Counted from the first letter of the stretch, positions 37,452 through 51,253 are shown. The stretch is 64,000 nt of DNA from Isoetes taiwanensis (GCA_021234155.1 JAJEKV010000058.1:757814-821813); one strand, 5' to 3'. The notes: generated by a model not told the origin, from the letters alone. Numbers and translations are program-made.

Positions 37452-37740
37452 GAAAAAAGATGTGGGAATTTCGTAAAGCTGCAAATGCTGCAAAACCAAT
37501 GACAGCTATGGATACTCCTATGGTCAATAAATAAACTGCTGCAAATGATGGAGATGGGATCAAGAAGAATGCTGAGGTAGTAGAGCAGATCCCCAAGAAC
37601 AAAGGAAATGAGGAATACTATGCCAAGAAGGATGCCAGCAATAAGGACGAAACTGGAAACAAGATTGCTACAATTCAGCACATGGAAGTTCCCCCTGGAG
37701 CGAATACTATTCAGGTTAAGGCTATCCATGTAGATTGTGG
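37452..37740 (+). pseudogene. Unrecognised coding-like fragment
   Basis: The plus strand reads KKMWEFRKAANAAKPMTAM then, after one in-frame stop near 37530, KNAEVVEQIPKNKGNEEYYA and HMEVPPGANTIQVKAIHVDC. The composition looks like real protein, but I recognise no family. It sits between PPR debris and the minus-strand LINE. Confidence 0.3.
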
Positions 37741-37929
37741 TATTTTTTGGCTATAATGATAATTTTCCAGTTGATCATATTAGCAGGTTTTGATGTGATT
37801 AATAGGGTGACTGTATTTCTAGCTGTATATAGAGTCTATAGTAATGGATCTATAAGAAGAATTAATATGCTAAGCTTACAGGCTGATATTAAAAATGAGA
37901 TTATGGCTGGATAGTATATTCACAGAAGT

Positions 37930-40900
37930 TTATATGTAGAATGTGGCTGCTACGCTAGAATACAAAAGATTGCTCTGATAGGTTATTGTGTCCCCTCTCG
38001 CCATTAAGATGTGGACCGGCTGCCCCCATCTTATATCCCTGTACTTGTTCCTGATGTCTCCATACACCGTACATTCGTTGAGCATGTGGCTCTCGTCTTC
38101 CACTTTCCTTGTGCTACAGATTCTGCAGATCCAGTTTTCTCTTTCCACTTTTCTCCACCTGTCCTTTTCAATTCTTAGATCATGGCTCCCCATTCTAAAT
38201 CTTGCCAGTGTGTCCCTCCTTGTTTTCTCTATTAGATTGTCCCTATACATCGATTGTCCTATCTGATGCTCGGGGTTGAAGATTGCTGTTATCCATAGTG
38301 TTTTGGGACCGCTATGTTTCTCTAGCCATGCTTTCATTGCTATCTCGACCCAGTCCTCATTCCATTTCCCTTCATTTACCAGGTCACTCAGGTTTAGTCC
38401 CATCTCTCTCGTCCAAACTGCCACTTCCCTGAACCACCTGCTGCCTGTGATGATATGCGACTTTGCCGATTCGTTTATTGCGATGGTTGACAGCTTCTCA
38501 GCATGATCGCCCTTGTTATCTTTCATCAAGTATTTGACGGTCCTCTCCCATGCCCTTACCTCCATTGGTTTTTGGCCTGTCTCATATATCATGGTTGCTA
38601 GAGGTGTGTTCGCCCGTACTCTGAATTCTTGTCTATGCCATTGCCTAAAGATCCCTTCTTGCTTATACTATCCCGTCTTGCTTCTTGCCATTGTACTGAA
38701 CAGGTAACACTTGATCTCCCAGTCAACTATTCTGCTTCTATTACAGAAATTTTTCATACTAAAATAGCTCCCAATGGCTGCTTGGAATCAAGTCACCCCC
38801 CAGCCGATTGCACGTGCGGTGTGCATCATACCCTAAGTACACCAGATTCCGCCCGATTCTTCCAATTACGTCCCAGTATATTTGAATGGTATGTGTCTAT
38901 TTCGGTGCCGAACGTGACTATTTTGGTTTTGCTAGATTTCTTTGTTAGCCATCTTCTCACAAAATGCTTCTAGTAGCCCTAGTAACCTCAAGCATCCCTT
39001 GCTCTTTGTAGCCATCATGCTTAAATCATCTGCATATAGCATGATAGACACTTTAGTATCCCCCAGTGTAGGGACATCTACATCCCCTTGGTGTTCTGTA
39101 ATGAACCCCTGCAGTGCATCTATATATATACCGAATAGTGTCGGGGACAGAGGGCATCCCGGTTTAACTCCTATGTCATAGTCTATCGCCTGTCCGTCCT
39201 GTTCCATTTTTGCATATACCCTCGGATACAGTCGCATTATCAATCCTACCATGTCTTCTGGAGCTCTCATATCTACTAGTCTTTGCAGCAGCTTTTCCCG
39301 AGGAACTGTATCAAATGCTTTTCTAACGTCTACAAAGCAGCATATTATTCTTTTTCCCTGCGCTTTGCATTGTTCTATTAAGATCCGAAGTGTTACCAAA
39401 TGGTCTATGGTTGAGTGTTCTGGTCAAAGCCTGCCTGCCCTTGTGCTCTTAGTTTTTCTATTTCTGCCCAGTATTTCAGCTTATTGTCCAGCACTTTCCC
39501 GAACCACTTGGCGAAGATAGAGCTCACCATTATCGTCCTATAGTTCCCATGATCTTCCCTGCTCCCTCCCTTATGCAAGGGTATCACTCTATTGTATATC
39601 CATCTATCCGGCAACACTGTGTGGATTATGCCATTAAATATCCCAGTTACCTGTTTCCCAATTATTGTGTCTACACATTTTAGTTCGGCTGTCAGTCCGT
39701 AGAGGTCTGGTGCTTTGTTATTGGACATTCTATGCAGGGCAATCAGCACATTATGCATGCTAAAATCACGGTTTATTTGTCCCATGTGGAGTGAGTATAG
39801 GTATTGGTATTGGTACTGCCCCTGTCTTGTATAGTTTCTCAAGGTATTGTTCCCAATAAATCCCTCGTGCACCCTGTTGTATATTCTCTAATTTTCTGCT
39901 TCCCTCTCCCTTCATTCTAAGTCCTTTCCAAAATCTCCTGGGTTGCTTTCTTAACATCTCGGCCAACCCCCATTGATGTTGCAGCAAATTTCTATTTCTT
40001 TTTGTTTTTAGCAATCTTAGATATGCCACCCTTTCTGTGTGATATGTTTCTGTGCCTTTCTGGTCCCTGACTCTCCTTTCCTGCTCCCTACATTCCTCGT
40101 CATACTACACTGAAGACCTGAACACCTGGTTCTTCCTGAGTCTTGTCCATTTCTCGAAGATGTCTGTTGCCGTTTTCACCAATAAATCGTTGAGCATGTC
40201 CCCATTCTCATTTGCCCTATGGTCCTCCCATGACACTCTGTATGAAGGTTTCCGCGTGTCTACTTTGAAAGTGTATTTTCAATTCTCTGCTCTTCTTATT
40301 TCGTTGTCTTTCAGTCTGTGCCTGTGCTTCCTGCTTCAGTGTCAGCTGCATGGGTCTGTGGCTCTCTCTCTTTCCAATTGGCCATTCCGCTATGTCGAAG
40401 CTTAGGACATCTACTGCTGCTTGGTCATTTAGTAATACATAGTGGACTATGCTTTTCCCTTGTGCATTCTGGCTCGTAAGTTCCCCTGAGACTTCTGTGC
40501 CCCATTGGCTATAACTACTCCTGTTGCTATGCATACCTCTATTAGTAGTTCCCCTTTGGCATTAATTTCTGCCTTGTCTTCCGTACTTCTTTTTCATTCT
40601 TGTGTTCTCGTAGTATGTTCCCATTGCCCATTTGCCTTGATCTGTGCTTGTTCCTGACCCGTTCTGGCATTCAGGTCTCCCATCAGTATCATAGGTTCCT
40701 GGCCTTTCCATTTCATCATACTTTCCACCAGGTCCATTAATTCCAATTTGTCACTGTTCGGCGGGTAGTGTGCTACAATGAGGGTTAACCCTTTTTTATT
40801 TTGCACTGAATGCCTAACATCATGTACCTTTTATTGATATCCGAATGTAAAATACATACATTATTGGCTATACTTTCTCTTACATAGCATGCTAATCCTG

Positions 40901-41093
40901 CACTCCCTCTACCTATCTTAAAATCCTTGTCTTTCCAACACGTGAATAGTTGATACCCTTCCTCTTCTGGCAGTCTCTTGACATTGTGCTCCCATGTTTC
41001 TACCAGGCATATTATGTCGCAGTTATGAGCTTCCTCGAGCCTTTCCCCATCATCCCATGGGTACCCTGTGCAGTTCCAGTACCATATGGTCAA
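37930..41093 (-). pseudogene. LINE ORF2: endonuclease, reverse transcriptase, zinc motif
   Basis: Endonuclease: IWYWNCTGYPWDDG, ICLVETWEHNVKRLPEEEGY and, after a frameshift, IVAHYPPNSDK and LMGDLNARTGQ. A linker (39766-40029) has RKQPRRFWKGLRMK. RT: NNKAPDLYGLTAELKC, RVIPLHKGGSREDHGNYRTI, then after a break FVDVRKAFDTVPR, VKPGCPLSPTLFGIYID and IMLYADDLSMM (YADD, about 39030). The C-terminal part (37930-38592) has ICRICSTRKVEDESHMLNEC, the same CCHC-type zinc motif as the other LINE. At least five frame changes disable it. Confidence 0.85.
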
Positions 41094-41169
41094 CGCCTTT
41101 TCCCTATGAGCTGTTCCTTCAGGTTCTCTGTTTGTTCTGTCCCATTGGTTACCCTCCTGGGTTCGTCCC

Positions 41170-42485
41170 CTAGTTTTTTACGTTGAAACTGGACCCGTAT
41201 GCCCGTTTTGGTGTACATGTTCCTCGCCGCCCCCGTTTCGTCTTCCCCCTTCTGTGCATGGTTGTATCACCGCAGGAGTTATCTCTATTGGTGCTACTCC
41301 ATCCAACCTCTGTGTTGTCATTGTCCGGATATTGGTACTCCTCTTTCTGCCCCATTGACCTTATGGCTTCTAGTCTCCCTGTGTTCTGGTCTTGTCCCAG
41401 AATTGGCTGGTCCCTGATCCGCTTGTGCAGATAAACTTTTCTATGCATGACCCTTGCATGTATCCCTGCTTGATTCAGTTCCTAGCCTTGGCCAGTTCCC
41501 TGTGTAGCCCCTGTCGCTGCATAACGGTTAGTGCTTCTTGTACCTTGATTCCGTTTCTCAATCTGGATCCCATGCGCAGTATTCGTTCCTTGGCCGCCAT
41601 GTCCCTGAGCGTCAGATTTATGTGCCTTGCTCGTCCCCTCCATTGGCCCGAGCGTACTGCCTTGGCGATTATGCTTCGATGCTATTTGAAGACTATTTCC
41701 ACTATTTCTGTCGTAACTCGATACATATCTTCATTAGGTTTCATACACCACTCCTATCAGCCTAACATCATGTTTAATCCTATTTTGTTCCTCGAATTCC
41801 ATGATGTGCGGTTTTATTTTATCAAAAGATTCCCATGCATCTAACTCAACATTCACCTTTTCTAGGTCAACCAACCTCTGCATGATCTTGGTTTTTTCTT
41901 CCTCGATTTCGTTTATCCTCTGTTGCATCTCTTCGCTCGACGTCTCGACCCCTTGTATTCTGACATCCATGCTGGATATGGTTATCTTGTTGCGATTAGC
42001 CGTTTCTGCCAATCTATTGAGTGCCTCCATGCTTGGGATTCTGGTCTCTAGCTGCTTATTCATCTGGGCTAAGAAATCCTTGAGATCTTGCTGGCTCACT
42101 GGTGCCCTCGCTGTATCCTCTTTCTTCTGCTGGCTGTGGGCTATGTGGTATGCCATTGAGCCTTGGACACGGTGTATAGTGATGATTTTCTTCCGACTGA
42201 AGCTGTGGAACTATGATAAGGTTCTACTCTGATATCGATGCCGCTTTTTCTCTCCAGAGTCATATTTGCTATCCCAACGGTACCTTTTTTGAAAAACCCA
42301 TAATTATTCTGCCCATTTTTCTGCATTATTCGACTTGCTATTTCGCAATGCCCGTAAATCCGGTCTTTATTGCTTCCTGTCTGTTCTGATAATGAGGATA
42401 TTTGGGATCGCCAATTCTGTTGATTGGCCCAGTCATCTCTTGATGATGATTTAGTTGTGATGTGTCTTTCCTGCTGACGTGTCAA
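41170..42485 (-). pseudogene. LINE ORF1, coiled-coil RNA-binding type
   Basis: The N-terminal frame (42141-42485) starts MTRQQERHITTKSSSRDDWA; its first codons come from the 5' UTR monomer. The next frame (41734-42156) contains a predicted coiled coil (SSEEMQQRINEIEEEKTKIM) and then HDVRLIGVVYETNEDMY, corresponding to the RRM start. RINLTLRDMAAKERI-like text follows in shifted frames down to about 41450. The layout equals ORF1 of the plus-strand LINE, but it is more decayed. Confidence 0.65.
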
Positions 42486-42937
42486 TCATGCTGATGCATC
42501 TCACGTGTACCATACAGTGAGCCATACAGCGAAGGTTCGAGTTTATGGTGGTCCGAAATACCAATTGGTGGGTCTAGCCCTCGCTATCCTGGTGTACGGC
42601 GGAGGCTGGGCCTTTCTGTCCCGTATCCTTTGACTCATTTGGAAGACATCATTTGCTCATTATTTGGAATTTTAATCCTCCGTCCATAGCATAACACAAT
42701 CCCCTTTTTTACGATGGCTTAGTTGTGATGTGTCATTCTTGCTGACGTGTCTTTCCCGCTGATGTGTTTTATGTCCACTATACCGCGAGAATTCGAGTTT
42801 ATGGTGGTCCATAATACCAGTTGGTGGGTCTAGCCCTCGCTATCCTGGTGTACGGCGGAGACTGGGCCTCTCTGTCCCATATCTTGCTCCGTCCCCCTTT
42901 TACTCATCTGGTATACACCATTCGTTCATTATTTGGG
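42451..42937 (-). repeat. Two tandem 5' UTR monomers of the minus-strand LINE (period about 268 bp)
   Basis: TTAGTTGTGATGTGTC starts copies at 42451 and 42719. Both continue through CGAGTTTATGGTGGTCC, then GGTGGGTCTAGCCCTCGCTA and TCCTGGTGTACGGCGGAG, ending at TTCATTATTTGG. The unique spacer between the copies is about 50 bp. Tandem 5' monomers at a LINE start are a known promoter arrangement in some L1 families; promoter activity here is inferred. Confidence 0.8.
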
Positions 42938-43172
42938 TGTACCTGTCGTGTTTTGTGTCGGGGTATTCTCCATCTAGTATAAGATAGAAGTCTCTCGTCG
43001 TTGTGGATCTTTTACTCCTGTTATTTTATTTCCTACCCGTACTTTTCAAGAGTGTTAGTATCTGACTAGGCTTCCTGTTGTCGTCTTGGGTTGCACGGGC
43101 CTCCTTGTCGCTATATTTTTTTGTTTTCCTCCTTTGATCGCCACCCACTAATTTCATGTCATGTGCTCACAG
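42938..43172. other. Intergenic or LINE 5' flank
   Basis: Nothing recognised; it may include further 5' LINE sequence. Confidence 0.35.
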
Positions 43173-43922
43173 TTGCTTATTATACATTGTGTCTTAGGCT
43201 TCATATTATTATTTGTTTTTTTTTTATACTGCTACATATTGGATATTATACATGTTTTACATTCGACATATTATTAATTACAAAATATAACATCAACTCA
43301 TCCAAGTGTGAAGTCACGTTGTTTGTTTTTAGCCCCGAAGGGGCAAAAGTTTTTTTTAACCTATAACAAAAACCATTACATCACACCTTTATATTAAATC
43401 CCCCTTCAAACCCCCTCTGGTTTGGGTGCATATTCACACCCGGGTGACTCAGGAACGAGAGTCGTTGGATAGGCATATTCACCCCTAATTCCCCAATCTA
43501 CACCGTACACAAAGTTCCTCGTTTGTGGGGTATGGATGTATGGAATTTGCTATACTGTATAATAAGAGTTGCAAAATACTATAAGATTTTAGGCATTATA
43601 CTATATGGTATTGATTTTGTACGTACAAAACATACTATAGGGCTCTCATTTTGCCTGAGTCACCCCTGTGAATATGCACCCAAACCAGTAGGGGTTTGAA
43701 GGGGATTTAATATAAAGGTGTGATGTAATGGTTTTGTTATAGGTTAAAATTTTGCCTTGCTTCGGGGCTAAAAAAACAACGTGACTTCACACTTGGATGA
43801 GTTGATGTTATATTTTGTAATTAATAATATGTCGAATGTAAAACATGTATAATATCCAATATGTAGCATTATAAAAAAACAAATAATAATATGAAGCCTA
43901 AGACACAATGTATAATAAGCAA
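43173..43922. mobile_element. Foldback element FB, copy 1 (most complete)
   Basis: Long inverted arms at 43173-43453 and 43654-43922 flank a ~200-bp core. Each arm contains AACTCATCCAAGTGTGAAGT, AGCCCCGAAGGGGC (a hairpin), AACCTATAACAAAAACC, CCCCCTTCAAACCCCCT and GGTGCATATTCACAC. The core shares CTCGTTTGTGGGGTATG and GCAAAATACTATAAG with copy 2. No ORF encodes a transposase, so it is a non-autonomous foldback/MITE-type element. No clear target duplication was found. Confidence 0.85.
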
Positions 43923-44679
43923 GTAGATCAAAAAATAAAGTCAATCGCCATTCAATCGCCACTTTTATAGCAATAATGATTATGGTGTAATCTATATATA
44001 AAACTATGATACTGAGAGCTAAGTTAAGAATCTCCTTGATCCATCTATGAACAAGCAAAAACAAACAAAGCACCTAAATGAGTATTGTACCGAGTTGCCT
44101 ACTATTATCTCAGCTCGGGCTCACAGTTCTCACCGGGTTGTAACTGATCAACACAAGTTTCTCCACTGGTTACAGTTCAAGGCCTGCAGTGAAAATGATT
44201 TTTCCAGCATCAATATGTGCCATGATTCCAATGTTTCAATAATCACCAAGAGGGTACTTCCTCTTTTCCACTGCAAGCAATGTTTTGAGTAAGCATTTAT
44301 AGAAAGTCAAACATTTTTCCTGACAATTGACAAACTAGTGCAAGTCTTATGCCAAATTTTCTAAATTAAAAACCTCGTCAAATTTGACATCAGAGCAAGG
44401 TTAATAGCCTAAATCATGTTAGAGTACTGACGAAATATCACAATTTTACTTTCGTTGCCATCTGGACAACTCCTCTTCTGGATACCCTAATCGATTATTT
44501 GCAAGTCGAGTATGCCCTAATCGGTTTTATAGCTCTGTGCAAATATGGATTTGGCTCTGCTCTAAACACAGTCGAAGCACTGGATTTGCCTCTTCCAGCT
44601 GAACGGTTCTGCTAAAATGCCGAAAGAGGGCAAAACTTTTTTCATTTCGTAGCCTGCTTGCTTGATTCTTTGCTCTTAC
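43923..44679. other. Intergenic or intronic sequence
   Basis: It may hold further introns and exons of the minus-strand gene whose exons are at 44680-45122, but none is identified. Confidence 0.35.
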
Positions 44680-45122
44680 CGGAATGGTATATCGAAGAGA
44701 GGCAGCGGATTTTCCATTGGCTTTTCAGTCGTGATCCTTCTGCGAGACTGTATTTTCTGCCTTATGGCAAGGATCTCTTTTGTCATGCTTTTCCAGTTGG
44801 TATTCGAAGCTTTTGGAGATGTGGTCCCTTTGTTCGGTCTGGACCACCATTTCAAAGGACTGTCTTTAAGTTTCCCTCGTCGATTTGCAAAAGGTGAATC
44901 CCTGGACTGAAAGTTAAACATGTTAACTAGGATTGCAGAAAATTGGTGTTAAACTTAACAGGCCTTAGAACACAGACCTTCGTGACCATAAGTTGCCAAA
45001 GCTCGGATGGTCTTAGACGGTGATCATCAGCAGTCCATGGATCGTTGTCGACAAGAAATACAAGCTTAAACCTTTTACGTGTCAAAAATAAAAAGAGTCT
45101 GGATACATAAGACTGCATATCC
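44680..45122 (-). CDS. Two exons of a conserved plant protein of unknown function (partial)
   Basis: Exon A (44978-45122) follows an acceptor CTTGAAACAG and reads VSRLFLFLTRKRFKLVFLVD, NDPWTADDHRLRPSELWQLM and VTK, ending at a GT donor. Exon B (44680-44906) starts after TTAACTTTCAG and reads SRDSPFANRRGKLKDS with a basic tail (RQKIQSRRRITTEKP), ending at the strong donor CCG|GTAAGA. The joined phrase LWQLMVTK plus SRxSPFAN is one I associate with a conserved plant family, but I cannot name its function. The phases agree and no stops intervene. Start and end exons were not found, so this may be a live gene with long introns or a remnant. Confidence 0.55.
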
Positions 45123-45628
45123 CTGTTTCAAGAAGAATAAAAACTGTAAATTCTTCGATAATTCCTCCTCGGGTTTCTATTAATCCCAGCTTCAATAGAA
45201 TTGGTTCTTGACAGAAATTGGGAAAACAGAAATAAAAAAAAAATAACAGGCAGCTCTTACAGCTCCCCTACTTGCTACATGCAAATCAATTCAAAGGTGA
45301 ACTTCCGAATTTACTGGCCGATTTTGCAAAGCCCCAGAAGGCGCCATAGCCAGAATGCATCACTGAACAATGCATGGCTGATCCAAGTTCATCCTGACTT
45401 CCACGAATTTTTTGAACCTAGATGCACAGCCCGATGCCTGGAGACTAAAGCATGGATCTGCCCGATCTGCCGTGATGTCGGCCAACCCAAACAGTGGTTC
45501 ATGGCTAAGCTTTAGGGCAAAGAATGCCCTAAAATGCTATCCACGAGGCTTGCATGTTCAGCCCCTAAAATAAAAAGAGGGCTTTTGTTGTGAGCCCTTG
45601 GATGTTGGACCATTGGAAAAAAAAAGCT
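45123..45628. other. Upstream region of the two-exon gene
   Basis: A plus-strand frame (45201-45515) ending CPICRDVGQPKQWFMAKL contains Cys residues but matches no family I know. It lies where upstream exons or introns of the minus-strand gene would be. Confidence 0.3.
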
Positions 45629-45760
45629 AAATCAACGACTAAGAAATGGTGCACTCTAGATGTACGCATTAGTACATCCATTCGAATACGCCATGAAATC
45701 TTAGGAAAACCTTTGTGAAAAGCGTACAAAAACACAAAGAAAACCCCCTGTTATTATGCT
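45629..45760 (-). repeat. Dispersed repeat R132, copy 3 (inverted)
   Basis: The reverse complement starts AGCATAATAACAGGGGGTTTT and ends TTTCTTAGTCGTTGATT with core CTAGAGTGCACC, as in the copies at 27793-27930 and 35329-35460. Confidence 0.65.
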
Positions 45761-46388
45761 ACATATTTCATCTAAGTATTCCACCCATGTTGCAGGTGTC
45801 TCACCTTTTTCATTGGGTACTTTGCTGAGGATATGGAAAATTTTCTCTTTGCCTATCTATATCCGTAAAGAATAACACAATGTAACTATCAATCCTTATT
45901 TTATTAGAAAGCGTCAGATAGTTCATGTTCGTAGCAAAATATACAATCCCGAGTTTGGGAGACATATTCATAATCACTTTCTGAAGATAAGATATCAAGT
46001 TTATAAATCTCAAGTTTTAAAACATGGGGATTGCATATACTATTAGGGTCAGTAGATGAAGGGAAACTGGTGCATTAGCGGAGAACTGAAAAAGAAGAGG
46101 AGCATAGAGTAAAGAACAAAAATAGAAACAGAAACAAAATTTTGGGTCGCCTCCTCGGCTTCTTCCCATCCGGTATGCCGTTGCCTACTCACTTGCCCGC
46201 CTTCTTACCTGGCTGGGGTTTCTCTAATCCTCTTTTTCTTCTCGATGTTTCTTGCCATAAAGGCTCTACATATGTATTCTGTCGGGTTTTTTTCACAGCA
46301 AAAACACAAACCTTTCCAAGGTCTCCGACCAGCAGCTCATGTTGATAACACGCCGATTTTTGGATTGTAGCGTTCATCTACAGCCAAT
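45761..46388. other. Intergenic sequence
   Basis: No feature recognised. Confidence 0.35.
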
Positions 46389-46782
46389 TGAAGGACTGCA
46401 TTACTCTCTCCTTGTCCCGGCCTCCTGCAGATCATTCTTATCGGCCATAACTCCCATTAGGTTATACCATGCATCTTTCATTGACTGGGAATGATGGATT
46501 TTATTACAGAATAAACAATGAACCCTACCGCAATTTATGCACGACGAGAGTCCCCTCTCCAGGCATAAGCAATCTTGCTCTACACCACAGACCTGCATCC
46601 TCAAGTTCTGGATTCCAGGGGACTGTAAGATTTCCAAGGTTCCCAGACCTTGGCCGCTTCCTTGCTGTGGGTTCCTCGACTGGCTGTGTTTCCATGATTT
46701 TCTTGCCTCTATCCATAAATCTCACGGCCTTGTGCAAGGAGAGCGGATGTTTGAGTGGGGAATTGTCAGCAAGGTCCGGCAA
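46389..46782 (-). pseudogene. Unrecognised decayed frame with Cys/His cluster
   Basis: On the minus strand one frame reads PDLADNSPLKHPLSLHKAVR and EPTARKRPRSGNLGNL. After a frameshift it continues CCLERGLSSCINCGRVHCLF-like text with a Cys/His cluster (CINCGRVHCLFC). The basic and Cys-rich nature suggests a retroelement ORF1/gag-type protein, but I cannot assign it. Confidence 0.25.
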
Positions 46783-48795
<2,013 letters not shown>

Positions 48796-49119
48796 GTTAG
48801 CCACATGCACGAAATTTTTTTATCTCTCGTCGTGAGATGGACGAGAGACAAATGTCTCTCGTCCTCTAACAGGCCCGTTAGGAGGGAGATCCACCGGAAA
48901 GGGAGGCAATCCACCAGGATTTTTCTTCCCGCCTCTTCCTTGGTGCCATCTCCAAGCTCGGATTATCCCACAGGCAAGATTTCGCCTCCTGGTGAGTATC
49001 GAAATATCCCATATCATTGTTTTCCAGTTTCTATTGTCCCATATTTTGTGTTCAAGAGCCATTTTTGTTCAATCTCAGCTCTACAATCAGACTTTCTCGG
49101 CCCGGATTTGCATTATTTG

Positions 49120-50166
49120 ATGGATCCGGTCATTTTGGGCATGATTGCCATGCTTTTGAGGGCTATTCAACTCGGCTTGGCTTTCCAAAGCTACTGTCTA
49201 CATTTGATACAGGAAAATGAACGAGAAGGGTCAATGGATATTTTAGAGCAGAATGCAGAGGTAGAAGATAATATTCATCACATGTGTGCAGCATCCACAC
49301 TCTTCCTAGCAGCTTGTTCGAGATTAAGGAGGCCTCCCCGAAGATTTTGGGTATGTCCAAGGCAGACAACACAGTGGGACAACATTGATAATCACGCTTG
49401 GAATTGCCTCCCCTCTTTTGAGGACGATATGTGGCACCAGTTCTATCGGATGAAGAGGGCTGCATTTGAGAATTTAGTTCGCCTGATTGTGCCTTACTTA
49501 ATCAGGCCTGGAATGAAGGTCAGACTGCCTGTTGATCCCAGGAAAGCAGTGGCCATGGTGCTTTATTTTTTAGCACATGGTGAGAAACCCTTGCATGTAG
49601 GTCAAAGATTTTATGTAGGTAAAGCTACTGTGCAGAAATACACGAAAAAAATAACTCTTGTTTTGGCATCCAAGACTATGCTTTATCAGAGGTTCATTGC
49701 TTTACCAACAGGTCAAAGATTGTTGGACATAAACAAAGATTTTGAAGATGCAACAGGTATACCAAATATATTTGGAGCTGTTGATGGATCTCATATATAT
49801 TTGTACAGAAAACCATGGAGCAAAGACAAGGGTGATGACTATTATTCTCGGCACAAAAGACATTCCTGCCTTATGCAAGGTGTGGTTACTCACCAAAGAA
49901 TCTTTATTAATGTTTGTGTAAATAGGACTGGTTCTGTGCATGATGCAAATCAATTCAAAAAGAGTTTGTTATACAAGAGGTTGGCAGCCAAACAGATTAT
50001 GCAAGAGCCTACTATTCAGATGACAGGTAAAAAGATTAGTCAGGGTCAAATGACTGATCAGGAGGTGGCTGTTACAATTCCACAAATGCTGCTTGGGGAT
50101 TCAGCATATCCCTCTCGAAGATTTCTGATTAAAGTTTTCCCTGATGGAAAGGGAGCCTATGGCAGA
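49120..50166 (+). pseudogene. PIF/Harbinger transposase (DDE_Tnp_4), 3' truncated
   Basis: From the ATG at 49120 the protein is open for about 350 aa. It has a helical N-terminal region (FYRMKRAAFENLVRLIVPYL and AVAMVLYFLAHGEKPLHVGQ) that positions an HTH-like element. The DDE core follows: IFGAVDGSHIYL (first Asp), NVCVNRTGSVHDANQFKKSL, and MLLGDSAYPSRRFLIK (second Asp). The domain then stops at GKGAYGRFNL, where a foldback element begins, so the third catalytic residue (Glu) and the C-terminus are missing. No broken codons precede the truncation. The upstream reading frame through the (CT)n tract is not part of the gene. The Myb-like second protein of Harbinger elements was not found. Confidence 0.85.
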
Positions 50167-50697
50167 TTTAACCTATAACAAAAACCATTATATTAAATTA
50201 AATTAAACCATTACATTAAACCATTACATTACCTTTAAATTAAATCCCCCTTCAAACCCCCTTTGGTTTGGGTGCATATTCACACGGGGGGTTACTCCGG
50301 GCAACGAGAGCTGTCGGATGGGCATATTTGCCCTTTATTCCAAGATCTGGACCGTACATAGCGATCCTCGTTTGTGGGGTATGCATGTACAAGTTTTTGT
50401 ATACTGTATATTAAGGTTTGCAAAATACTATAAGGTTTGAGAGAATATACTTAATGGTGTTAATTTTGTACATGTATTATAAATTTTTGAGGCTCTCGGC
50501 CCCTCACGTAACCCCCTCGTGTGAATATGCACCCAAACCAAAGGGGTTTGAAGGGGATTTAATTTAAAGGTAATGTAATGGTTTAATGTAATGGTTTAAT
50601 TTAATTTAATATAATGGTTTTTGTTATAGGTTAAAAAAATTTTTGCCTCCTTCCTGGCAAAAAGAACAAACAACGTGACTTCACACTTGGATGAGTT
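50167..50697. mobile_element. Foldback element FB, copy 2, inserted in the Harbinger gene
   Basis: Arms at 50167-50295 and 50508-50635 are inverted copies (TTTAACCTATAACAAAAACC, then GGGTGCATATTCACACGGGG). The right side extends to 50697 through AACGTGACTTCACACTTGG. The left arm's outer part is missing. The core shares words with copy 1. Local duplication of ATTAAATTAAATTAAACC/TTACATTAAACC words expands the arms. Confidence 0.8.
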
Positions 50698-51253
50698 CGT
50701 TAAGTTTAACCTACTCGTATGAACAACAGTTTAGTAAAGTAAAACTAATGGCAACGATATTTGTCATTATTGGGGCTTGTGCTTTTAGTCCCAATTTGCT
50801 AGAGGGAGCTACTTGCAAATGAGAAGGCTTCCTATTGTGAAATGTAAATATGAAGCACAACAAAATTGGAACCAAGTATGTATATATGTGTAATCCATAG
50901 TTTTAACAAATGACCGAATATATTCTCCACCATCCCCATTGGGCTGCATATAAAACATCATCATGTACTCCCGGTAGAAAGCAAAGTAATAGCCCGACTG
51001 CTCAAGAAGCATGGAATATATTTTGTCCAACACACAATGGCTTCCGAGCTTGCCTCTTGTCCCTATGGTAAATGCGAATGGATTGAAAAGCCATGCTACT
51101 GCAGATAAGATAACATGTATTGCTTTTCGTTCATGCCATGTAACTTTAGCAAGGCATAAATAAAATTGCCCACCAATAGGTCTGCATTATGTCACCACAC
51201 CTTTGCTTGTCTTAAATCTATGGAAGAAACCTAGGAAAATATTTGTTGAGTAA
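50698..51253. other. Intergenic sequence
   Basis: No continuation of the transposase is visible to the right of the foldback element. A 74-aa minus frame (50809-51033) is unassigned and could be more PPR-gene debris. Confidence 0.35.

Larger units (their letters stand above)
37930..42937 (-). mobile_element. Second L1-like LINE, inactive, with duplicated 5' UTR
   Basis: On the minus strand ORF1 (42485 down to about 41170) and ORF2 (41093 down to 37930) are recognisable and related to the plus-strand LINE at 28.7-33.1 kb. Two ~220-bp 5' UTR monomers lie at 42451-42667 and 42719-42937. The 3' end beyond ORF2 has no clear tail, so it may be truncated. Frame breaks are more frequent than in the other copy. 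Confidence 0.85.

Noticed and set aside
37241-37729. 162-aa minus-strand frame with hydrophobic stretches
   Set aside because: The opposite strand gives more protein-like text (HMEVPPGANTIQVKAIHVDC), so the minus frame is treated as a shadow.
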